Source of the DNA: Alphaproteobacteria bacterium
GTDB taxonomy: Bacteria; Pseudomonadota; Alphaproteobacteria; Rhodobacterales; Rhodobacteraceae
DNA length: 5,018 nt
Direction: 5' to 3'
Assembly: GCA_013151535.1 (NCBI GenBank)
Contig: JAADIC010000117.1
Coordinates: 1-5,018 of the forward strand
In this document: piece by piece, positions 1 through 4,633 of the stretch
How positions within the stretch are numbered: the first letter of the stretch is position 1
Layout of the letters: each line of letters begins with the position of its first letter
Notes under the pieces: generated by a model
What the model was told of the DNA's origin: nothing
The model's input: the letters and a program-made list of their open reading frames with translations, nothing else
Database searches by the model: none
Position numbers and translations under genes: made by a program

Positions 1-325
1 TCCAGTCGGGGCACAAAACGATATGGCGCAGATATTCGATCCCCTGATCCAGCGCGATCAGGGCGAACAGGAAAAAGATGATGTCGGGAACGCCGCGCAC
101 CATCGAGGTATAAGTTAGCCCGAAAAGCCGCAAAGGTAATATCCGCGAGCGCCGCGCCAATGCGCCGGTAAAGCCAAGCACCAGAACGAACGGCACGGTC
201 ACGAACAGCAACACCAAAACGGTGCCAAAGCTGCCGTAAAACGCAAATTGCTTGGCGGTCGTCAAATAGCACGACCACCATTGCAGCCCGTCAAGAACCG
301 ACGGATCGGTGCAATATTCAAACAT
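1..325 (-). CDS. Polar amino acid ABC transporter permease, HisQ/HisM type (N-terminal part, cut by window edge)
   Basis: This is the inner-membrane channel subunit of an amino acid importer; only the first 108 residues are visible because the gene runs off the left edge. The ATG at 325 is preceded by AGCAGGA with an 8-nt spacer, which fixes the start. The protein opens with a short polar segment containing a WW pair (residues 16-17). A strong membrane segment follows at about residues 33-56, then a basic loop (ARRSR, 57-61). The motif RGVPD (77-81) leads into a second hydrophobic segment (82-92). R-G-x-P just before a membrane helix is typical of HisQ/HisM/OccQ-type permeases. The EAA loop that contacts the ATPase would lie further left and is not seen. 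The gene lies 54 bp downstream of the binding-protein gene, separated by a perfect hairpin, so it is probably in the same operon. A partner permease is expected outside the window. Confidence 0.9.
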   Translation of the reverse strand, partial: MFEYCTDPSVLDGLQWWSCYLTTAKQFAFYGSFGTVLVLLFVTVPFVLVLGFTGALARRSRILPLRLFGLTYTSMVRGVPDIIFFLFALIALDQGIEYLRHIVLCPDW

Positions 326-333
326 CTGGATTA

Positions 334-340
334 TCCTGCT
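334..340 (-). promoter_or_regulatory. Ribosome binding site of the permease gene
   Basis: On the minus strand AGCAGGA ends 8 nt before the ATG at 325. It begins directly after the 3' arm of the intercistronic hairpin at 341-364, so folding of that hairpin leaves the site just exposed. This placement supports the chosen permease start. Confidence 0.6.
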
Positions 341-364
341 GACCGGGCCGCCTAAGGCCCGGTC
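341..364 (-). promoter_or_regulatory. Intercistronic hairpin between binding-protein and permease genes
   Basis: A perfect inverted repeat has 9-bp GC-rich arms (GACCGGGCC and GGCCCGGTC) around a 6-nt loop. It starts 16 nt after the binding-protein stop codon and ends at the permease Shine-Dalgarno. No T-run follows on the minus strand, so it is not a classical intrinsic terminator. Hairpins in this position are known in binding-protein-dependent operons, where they protect the upstream mRNA from 3' exonucleases or attenuate transcription, giving more binding protein than permease. That role is inferred here. Confidence 0.75.
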
Positions 365-379
365 ACTGAGTTTTCGGGG

Positions 380-1114
380 TCAGTAGTTGACCACGCGACC
401 ATCGAACCATTTGGCAATCAAAGCACTCAACGTGCCATCTGCCTTGATGCTGTCGATGGCGGCGTTCATCTTGGCCTTCAGCTCGGTATCGGATTCGCGG
501 ATACCCATGCCGACACCACCACCGATCGAGACCGGATCGCCGGTAAAGGCCAGCTCGCCATTGGAGGCTTTGACGATATCAGACAGATAGGCGTCGTCGG
601 CCAGAACCGCGTCAGCCTCGCCTGAACGCACCGCAGCAACGGTTTCGTCAGGTGTGGCGAATTCGACCAGCGTATAGCCGGAGGATGCCAGATAGCCCGC
701 CTGAATCGTGGCGGTCTGGGCGGCCACGACCGAGCCGTCTTTCAATGTCGTTCCCGCAAGCGCCATATAAACCGAAGGGTCCGGTGGGAAATATTCCTGG
801 GTAAAGTCAATAACTTCATCCCGCTCGTCGGTGATCGACATACCGGCGATGATGGTGTCGTAATTGCCCGATGTCAGGTTCGGAATGATGCTGTCCCACT
901 CGTTGGTCACCCAGACGCAATCCAGACCGGCGCGCTTGCACAGCTCGTCGCCCACGTCACGCTCAAAGCCGTCAACTTCGCCATTATCATTGACGAAGTT
1001 ATAGGGAGGGTACGCGCCCTCGGTTCCCATACGGATGGTTTGCGCCGATACGGCACTGGCCGCGAATGCGGCGGCAAGGGCGGCGGCCCCTGCGATTTTA
1101 ACCAGATAGTTCAT
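380..1114 (-). CDS. Periplasmic polar amino acid-binding protein of an ABC importer (Lys/Arg/Orn-binding family)
   Basis: This is a class II solute-binding protein that captures an amino acid in the periplasm and delivers it to the permease. It has 244 residues, slightly short against about 260 for HisJ/ArgT. A signal peptide covers residues 1-24 (Lys6, alanine-rich core, AVSA cleavage site before Gln25). The mature part starts QTIRMGTEGAYPPYNF, the family's N-terminal signature. Cys59 and Cys66 match the conserved disulfide of LAO/HisJ proteins. SITDER (93-98) gives the Arg that binds the ligand carboxylate, and Asp173 aligns with the Asp that binds the amino group. Several residues around the ligand side chain differ from LAO protein (Glu32, Ala90, Gly91, Gln133, Ile137), so exact specificity is open; arginine or ornithine fits the neighbouring enzymes best. 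A strong AAGGAG site precedes the ATG, and 36 bp separate it from the ATPase gene. Confidence 0.95.
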   Translation of the reverse strand: MNYLVKIAGAAALAAAFAASAVSAQTIRMGTEGAYPPYNFVNDNGEVDGFERDVGDELCKRAGLDCVWVTNEWDSIIPNLTSGNYDTIIAGMSITDERDEVIDFTQEYFPPDPSVYMALAGTTLKDGSVVAAQTATIQAGYLASSGYTLVEFATPDETVAAVRSGEADAVLADDAYLSDIVKASNGELAFTGDPVSIGGGVGMGIRESDTELKAKMNAAIDSIKADGTLSALIAKWFDGRVVNY

Positions 1115-1120
1115 GGTCTT

Positions 1121-1126
1121 CTCCTT
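1121..1126 (-). promoter_or_regulatory. Strong ribosome binding site of the binding-protein gene
   Basis: AAGGAG stands 6 nt before the ATG at 1114 on the minus strand. It is a near-ideal site, in contrast to the TTG start of the ATPase gene before it. This fits the excess of binding protein over membrane components usually needed by such importers. Confidence 0.7.
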
Positions 1127-1150
1127 TGTTGGTTACGCTTCTTGGTTTCC

Positions 1151-1924
1151 TCACAACGTGCTGGCCAGAAAGGCGCGGCAGCGTTCTGATTTCGGGTTCC
1201 CGAACACGGCTTTTGGCGGGCCTTCTTCTTCGACACGCCCTTTGTGCAGGAAAATGGTTTTGGAACTGACTTCGCGGGCAAACCCCATTTCATGGGTGAC
1301 AACGATCATGGTTTTACCGCTATCCGCCAGATGCCGGATGACGCGCAAAACCTCGCCCACCAGTTCCGGGTCAAGCGCCGAGGTTGGCTCGTCAAACAGC
1401 AGAACCTTGGGCTGCATGGCAAGCGCGCGGGCAATCGCCACGCGCTGTTGCTGGCCACCCGAAAGCTGGCTGGGGTAATTGTCACGCTTTTCGGCAATCC
1501 CGACCTCGTCCAGCACCTGCATGGCGCGATCCTCGGCCTCGGCCTTGTCTATACCAAGCACCTGAACCGGCCCCTCCATGACGTTTTGCAACACCGTCAT
1601 ATGGGACCACAGGTTGAAACTTTGAAAGACAAAGCCAAGCTGGCTGCGCAGGCGCTGGATTTGCTTGGCATCCGCCCCCAGCAGCTTGCCCCGGCGGTTC
1701 TTGCGCACGATCACCTCTTCACCATCCAGAACGATGCGCCCGGAATCCGGGGTTTCGAGGAAATTTATGCAGCGCAGAAAGGTGGATTTGCCCGAGCCGG
1801 AGGAGCCGATGATCGAGATCACATCGCCCTCGGCAGCGGTCATCGACACGCCTTTCAGAACCTCAAGGTCGCCAAAGCTCTTGTGGATGTCATCGGCAAT
1901 CAGGGCAATCGGGCGATCAGACAA
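1151..1924 (-). CDS. Polar amino acid ABC transporter ATP-binding protein (HisP/OccP/GlnQ type)
   Basis: This cytoplasmic ATPase energises the importer. It has 257 residues, the usual length for HisP-like proteins. Visible in order: an A-loop region near F17; Walker A GSSGSGKST (40-48); the Q-loop FQSFNLW with Gln101; the signature LSGGQQQRVAIARAL (154-168); Walker B VLLFDEP (174-180) with catalytic Glu179; the D-loop SALD (182-185); and the switch His211 in VVTHEMGF. The insert after the first strands (about 70-90) and the Q-loop sequence are typical of the polar amino acid subfamily. The start is TTG: an in-frame TAA lies 18 nt upstream, no ATG or GTG lies between, and AAGGA sits 10 nt before the TTG. 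It is the first gene of the transporter set, followed by the binding protein after 36 bp and then the permease. Confidence 0.96.
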   Translation of the reverse strand: MSDRPIALIADDIHKSFGDLEVLKGVSMTAAEGDVISIIGSSGSGKSTFLRCINFLETPDSGRIVLDGEEVIVRKNRRGKLLGADAKQIQRLRSQLGFVFQSFNLWSHMTVLQNVMEGPVQVLGIDKAEAEDRAMQVLDEVGIAEKRDNYPSQLSGGQQQRVAIARALAMQPKVLLFDEPTSALDPELVGEVLRVIRHLADSGKTMIVVTHEMGFAREVSSKTIFLHKGRVEEEGPPKAVFGNPKSERCRAFLASTL

Positions 1925-1934
1925 TTGGCAGCAA

Positions 1935-1939
1935 TCCTT
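1935..1939 (-). promoter_or_regulatory. Ribosome binding site deciding the TTG start of the ATPase gene
   Basis: AAGGA on the minus strand lies 10 nt before the TTG at 1924. With the in-frame TAA just upstream, it leaves TTG as the only reasonable start. Non-ATG initiation probably lowers expression relative to the binding protein. Confidence 0.6.
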
Positions 1940-1941
1940 TT

Positions 1942-1986
1942 ATATGCGCAGGATCAGGGCCGTACAAATCAATGCCGTGCAGATCA
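1942..1986 (-). repeat. Three direct repeats with 15-bp period upstream of the ATPase gene
   Basis: On the minus strand TGATC, TGATT and TGATC recur exactly 15 nt apart (beginning at 1986, 1971 and 1956). The first two 15-bp units agree at 11 of 15 positions (consensus TGATYTGYACGGC followed by two variable bases); the third shares mainly its first five bases. The array ends just before the ATPase Shine-Dalgarno. It may be a regulator binding array or chance similarity; function is not shown by the sequence. Confidence 0.5.
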
Positions 1987-2005
1987 GGCCCCCATCCGAA
2001 CCTTG

Positions 2006-2016
2006 AACAGGCTGTT
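2006..2016. promoter_or_regulatory. Small palindrome AACAG-G-CTGTT
   Basis: Perfect 5-bp arms flank a single central base, about 80 bp upstream of the ATPase start, in the only gap large enough to hold a separate transporter promoter. A palindrome this short can occur by chance. It is a candidate protein-binding site only. Confidence 0.2.
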
Positions 2017-2038
2017 GCAGAAACAAATGCAAAGCAAG

Positions 2039-2055
2039 AAAAAAATCGCGATTTC
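2039..2055 (-). terminator. Weak possible terminator after ornithine cyclodeaminase
   Basis: On the minus strand, 19 nt past the ornithine cyclodeaminase stop, the 12-bp palindrome AAATCGCGATTT runs into a tract of seven T residues. The T-run and position suit an intrinsic terminator. However, the stem would be only 4-5 A/T-rich pairs around a CGCG loop, so termination would be weak or absent. Partial read-through into the transporter genes is the likelier outcome. Confidence 0.25.
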
Positions 2056-2073
2056 GTGAGTTTCCCCAACGGC

Positions 2074-3147
2074 CTAGCCCGCCAATTCAGCAGAATCACC
2101 ACCTGCGGCGCGCTGAACCATGCCAAACAGATCGCGCGGGTCATCCGGATCGGCCAGCATGTCCAGTTCTAGGTAAAGACCGGTATCGCCAAGCCGATCA
2201 CGCACATAACGCAGGGCGGAAAAATCCTCGACCGCGAAGCCGACACTGTCAAACAGGGTGATCTGGCGCGCGTCTTTGCGGCCTTTGGTGGCCCCCGAAA
2301 ATACCTGCCAAAGCTCGGTCACCGGATGATCCTGTGCGAGTTGCTGAATTTCACCCTCGACCCTTGTTTGCGGCGGAAACTCAACGAATATATCCGAGCG
2401 CAGCAGGATATCGCGGTGCAGCTCCGTCTTGCCGGGGCAATCGCCACCAATCGCGTTGATATGCACACCACTGCCGACCATATTATCGGTCAGGATGGTG
2501 GCAAGTTGCTTGTCGGCGGTGCAAGTGGTGATGATGTCGGCACCGGTGATTGCCGCCTCGGCGGTGGCGCAATCCACCACATCCAGCCCACTTCCTGCCA
2601 GATTGCGCGTGGCCTTTTTGGTGGCCACCGGATCTATATCAAAAAGCCGGACGCTGGTGATCCCGCAAATCGCCTTGAACGCCAGCGCCTGAAACTCGCA
2701 TTGCGCGCCATTGCCAATAATCGCCATGGTTTGCGCGCCTTCAGGGGCCAGATGCCTGCCCACCAGCGCCGACATCGCCGCCGTGCGCAGAGCGGTCAGG
2801 ATCGTCATTTCCGACAGCAATACCGGATAGCCGTTGGAAACATTCGCCAGCAGGCCAAATGCAGTCACGGTCTGCAGGCCGGCGCTGGTGTTCTTTGGGT
2901 GGCCGTTCACATATTTGAAACCATAAACCTCGCCATCGCTTGTGGGCATCAACTCGATCACACCTTCAGCGGAATGCGAGGCCACGCGCGGGGTTTTGTC
3001 AAACAGATCCCAGCGCAGGAAATCCTGTTCGATATAGGTGGCCAGATCGCTCAGGAAGGTTTCAATACCGATCAGATGGATCAACCTCATCATATGATCG
3101 ACACTGACGAACGGCACCATGGCCAGCTTTGACGGGGTATTCGCCAT
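2074..3147 (-). CDS. ocd: Ornithine cyclodeaminase
   Basis: This cytoplasmic NAD-dependent enzyme converts L-ornithine to L-proline and ammonium in one step. At 357 residues it is close to the roughly 350 of the Pseudomonas putida enzyme. Visible features include FLRWDLFDKTPR (43-54), the substrate-region motif GFKYVNGHPKNT (76-87) with Lys78, LRTAAMSAL (120-128) with Arg121, the Rossmann turn IGNGAQCEF (144-152) and NAIGGDCPGKTEL (231-243). Asp236 there corresponds to the catalytic Asp228 of the P. putida enzyme. The D-C-P-G-K-T-E-L motif separates true ornithine cyclodeaminases from alanine dehydrogenase or mu-crystallin relatives of the same fold. The ATG at 3147 follows AAGGAG with 8-nt spacing, and only one base separates it from the arginase stop, so translation of the two is probably coupled. 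The enzyme uses the ornithine that arginase makes. Confidence 0.96.
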   Translation of the reverse strand: MANTPSKLAMVPFVSVDHMMRLIHLIGIETFLSDLATYIEQDFLRWDLFDKTPRVASHSAEGVIELMPTSDGEVYGFKYVNGHPKNTSAGLQTVTAFGLLANVSNGYPVLLSEMTILTALRTAAMSALVGRHLAPEGAQTMAIIGNGAQCEFQALAFKAICGITSVRLFDIDPVATKKATRNLAGSGLDVVDCATAEAAITGADIITTCTADKQLATILTDNMVGSGVHINAIGGDCPGKTELHRDILLRSDIFVEFPPQTRVEGEIQQLAQDHPVTELWQVFSGATKGRKDARQITLFDSVGFAVEDFSALRYVRDRLGDTGLYLELDMLADPDDPRDLFGMVQRAAGGDSAELAG

Positions 3148-3148
3148 C

Positions 3149-4075
3149 TCAAAATCTCCTTGTCGGACGGTCCAGAACCTTGCGGCCCAGAAGGCTGGCG
3201 GTCAGATCGACCATCAACTGCGCGGTGCGCCCGCGTTCATCCAGAAACGGGTTCAGCTCCACCAGATCAAGCGAGGTGACAAGATCGCTGTCACACAGAG
3301 TTTCCATGACCAGATGCGCCTCGCGGAACGTGGCACCACCCGGCACGGTGGTACCAACGGCGGGCGCGATATCAGGGTCAAGAAAATCCACGTCAAGGCT
3401 CACATGCAACAAGCCGTTGGCAGCGCGCACCCGCTCCAGAAACGCGCGCAGTGGCGCAACGATACCGTTTTCATCAATCGCGCGCATATCGTGAACCTCG
3501 ATCCCCGATTTGGCGAGGCGACCGTTCTCTGCCGGATCAACCGAGCGGATGCCCATCATGCAGATATTTTCGGTTGGGACAGCCGATTTGAGGGCTGGGA
3601 AATGTGGGGAAAACCCGTCCATGCCGGTGAAGTAGGCCACGGGAACTCCGTGCAGATTGCCGCTGGCCGTTGTGTCCGGTGAATGCAAATCGGGGTGGGC
3701 ATCAAGCCACAGTACAAACAGCGGGCGACCCACGTTATCAGCATGACGGGCAATGCCCGATACAGTGCCAGCCGCCAAGGAATGATCGCCGCCCATGAAA
3801 ATCGGAAAGCCATTTGCGGCAAATGTTTCAGCCGCTTTCGTCAAAACCCGCGTCCAGCCGATCATCGCTTCTGGGTGTTTGGAACGGGCGAAAACACCGT
3901 CCGGCAAAGGGGCTATTTGCGGCACGACATCACCCTGATCGCTGACCTTGTGGCCAAGACTTTCCAGCATCGGTTGCAATCCGGCAGTGCGGTAAGATGC
4001 AGGCCCCATGAGGCAACCAGCCTGCGAAGCACCGGTCTCCACCGGCACACCAACAAGAATACAATGTTTCGACAT
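3149..4075 (-). CDS. rocF: Arginase
   Basis: Arginase is a cytoplasmic binuclear manganese hydrolase that splits L-arginine into L-ornithine and urea. From the ATG at 4075 the protein has 308 residues, a normal arginase length. Metal ligands are all present: His98 in GGDHS, Asp125, His127 and Asp129 in DAHPD, and Asp228 and Asp230 in SLDVDFLDP. SGNLHGVP (138-145) supplies the catalytic-shuttle His142, GIRSVDPAE (175-183) has Asp180 for the substrate amino group, and ELNP has Glu273. His131 stands where many arginases have the carboxylate-binding Asn. SGNLHG together with the ELNP Glu favours arginase over agmatinase. An in-frame ATG at 4105 would add 10 residues but has no ribosome site, whereas GGAG lies 8 nt before 4075. 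The gene overlaps nothing and is followed one base later by ocd. Also called arcA in some alphaproteobacteria. Confidence 0.95.
   Translation of the reverse strand: MSKHCILVGVPVETGASQAGCLMGPASYRTAGLQPMLESLGHKVSDQGDVVPQIAPLPDGVFARSKHPEAMIGWTRVLTKAAETFAANGFPIFMGGDHSLAAGTVSGIARHADNVGRPLFVLWLDAHPDLHSPDTTASGNLHGVPVAYFTGMDGFSPHFPALKSAVPTENICMMGIRSVDPAENGRLAKSGIEVHDMRAIDENGIVAPLRAFLERVRAANGLLHVSLDVDFLDPDIAPAVGTTVPGGATFREAHLVMETLCDSDLVTSLDLVELNPFLDERGRTAQLMVDLTASLLGRKVLDRPTRRF
3156..3161 (-). promoter_or_regulatory. Ribosome binding site of ocd inside the arginase 3' end
   Basis: AAGGAG lies 8 nt before the ocd ATG and inside the last codons of arginase (stop at 3151-3149). Ribosomes finishing arginase would uncover and can feed this site, so the two enzymes are likely made in a fixed ratio by translational coupling. 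Confidence 0.65.
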
Positions 4076-4083
4076 ATTTCCGG

Positions 4084-4087
4084 CTCC
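4084..4087 (-). promoter_or_regulatory. Ribosome binding site choosing the arginase start
   Basis: GGAG on the minus strand lies 8 nt before the ATG at 4075. No comparable purine-rich site precedes the in-frame ATG at 4105. This is the reason for the shorter 308-residue arginase call. Confidence 0.55.
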
Positions 4088-4143
4088 ACACTCTGTTTCA
4101 GACACATTACTGATCGAAACGGGAGGTGATTACTCAGTATCTT

Positions 4144-4176
4144 GCTCAATTATTTTCTTTACTACCCAGATTGAGC
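4144..4176. promoter_or_regulatory. Candidate operator: inverted repeat GCTCAAT-N19-ATTGAGC
   Basis: Two perfect 7-bp arms are 19 bp apart, with centres 26 bp apart, in the arginase/regulator intergenic region. The right arm falls between the candidate -35 and -10 of the regulator gene, and the left arm is just upstream of its -35. Lrp/AsnC proteins bind as dimers or octamers to spaced, partly symmetric A/T-rich sites next to their own genes. I infer this is the binding site of the adjacent regulator. Confidence 0.4.
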
Positions 4177-4185
4177 GTATATTAT
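4158..4185 (+). promoter_or_regulatory. Candidate promoter of the Lrp-type regulator gene
   Basis: TTTACT (4158-4163), a 16-bp spacer and TATTAT (4180-4185) form a plausible sigma-70-type pair. The -10 ends only 7 nt before the ATG at 4193, so transcription would begin at or next to the start codon and give a leaderless mRNA. This agrees with the lack of any ribosome site before that ATG. TATATT at 4178-4183 is an overlapping alternative -10. Confidence 0.4.
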
Positions 4186-4192
4186 TAGCAAT

Positions 4193-4633
4193 ATGGATAG
4201 TACAGATCAACGCCTCGTCACCGCCCTGCGTAAAGACGGACGCGCCAGCATTTCCACCCTTGCGGTTGACCTCGGGCTGACCCGCACCACAATTCGCACG
4301 CGCCTTGACCGCTTGCAATCCACGGGCGAGGTTCTTGGCTTCACCACCGTTTTGCGCAGCGACATTGCCCATGCCCCCGTGCGCGGCCTGATGATGATCG
4401 CCATTTCAGGGCGCGGAACCGAGCGGGTCATCCGCCAGCTTGACGCCATGCTGGCGGTCGAGGCCCTGCATACAACCAACGGCAAATGGGATCTCATTCT
4501 GGAACTCAGTGCGCAAAGCCTTGAGCAGCTCGATGGTATTTTGCGCCAAATCAGGCTGCTAGACGGGGTGGCGACCAGTGAAACAAACCTGCTGTTGGCC
4601 ACGCGAAAAGCCGCTCGTGTGTCGCGTCAATAA
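4193..4633 (+). CDS. Lrp/AsnC-family transcriptional regulator
   Basis: This is a DNA-binding regulator that responds to an amino acid, here probably arginine, ornithine or a related compound (inferred from position). It has 146 residues, a little short of the usual 150-165. The N-terminal helix-turn-helix runs from about residue 5 to 45: DQRLVTALRKDGR, then SISTLAVDLGLTRTTIRTRLDRL and a GEVLGFT wing. The C-terminal RAM ligand-binding/oligomerisation domain includes VRGLMMIAIS (63-72) and the hallmark TTNGKWDLILEL (94-105). An in-frame TGA at 4172-4174 lies just upstream, so ATG 4193 is the first possible ATG start, and it has no Shine-Dalgarno. The gene diverges from arginase, the classic position for a regulator of arginase/ocd operons in Alphaproteobacteria. 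Its 3' end overlaps the converging acyl-CoA dehydrogenase gene by 7 bp. Confidence 0.93.
   Translation: MDSTDQRLVTALRKDGRASISTLAVDLGLTRTTIRTRLDRLQSTGEVLGFTTVLRSDIAHAPVRGLMMIAISGRGTERVIRQLDAMLAVEALHTTNGKWDLILELSAQSLEQLDGILRQIRLLDGVATSETNLLLATRKAARVSRQ

Larger units (their letters stand above)
1925..2073. other. 149-bp gap between the enzyme genes and the transporter genes
   Basis: This is the longest non-coding gap in the window. It separates ornithine cyclodeaminase from the ATPase gene, both on the minus strand. It holds, in transcription order, the weak palindrome plus T-run at 2039-2055, an AACAG-G-CTGTT palindrome at 2006-2016, the 15-bp-period repeats at 1942-1986 and the ATPase ribosome site. 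The size and content suggest a separate promoter for the transporter or an internal regulatory point, but I find no convincing -35/-10 pair. Confidence 0.5.
4076..4192. promoter_or_regulatory. Divergent control region between arginase and the Lrp-type regulator
   Basis: These 117 bp must hold both the arginase/ocd promoter (leftward) and the regulator promoter (rightward). The right half is clearly richer in A/T than its surroundings, as expected for a promoter. It contains a 7-bp inverted repeat (4144-4176), a candidate rightward promoter (4158-4185), a TACT-C-AGTA palindrome (4131-4139) and an orphan GGGAGGTGAT (4121-4130). For arginase, only a weak leftward -10-like GATACT (4141-4136) with no good -35 is seen, which would suit a promoter needing an activator. 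Confidence 0.65.

Noticed and set aside
1939..1968. TTGTAC-17 bp-TATAAA as a promoter for the ATPase gene
   Set aside because: The -10 match and spacing look good, but the start site would fall within or after the AAGGA ribosome site, leaving the site off the mRNA and the TTG too far for a leaderless start. The -35 is poor.
1917..2144. Minus-strand 75-codon open frame bridging the end of ocd and the start of the ATPase gene, ending a few bases inside the ATPase start
   Set aside because: Its only ATG lies inside ocd in another frame with no ribosome site, and the composition (mixed Cys/Phe/Ser-rich stretch) is not protein-like. Only the last part, over the 15-bp repeats, looks regular, and that is explained by the repeats.
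2326..3132. Long plus-strand open frame opposite ocd (268 codons), and similar long frames opposite the ATPase and arginase genes
   Set aside because: These are antisense shadows of clearly identified genes in GC-biased coding DNA. They are rich in His/Gln/Arg and show no recognisable domain.
4076..4105. In-frame ATG at 4105 as the arginase start (10 extra residues)
   Set aside because: No ribosome site precedes it, the extra residues (MSETECGAGN) are not part of the arginase fold, and GGAG lies at ideal spacing before the ATG at 4075. It remains a possible alternative.
4126..4188. GTG-started 20-codon ORF (stop TAG 4186-4188) as a leader peptide
   Set aside because: The GTG is part of the GGAGGTG motif itself, so no ribosome site is correctly spaced before it. 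No run of arginine or other regulatory codons is present.
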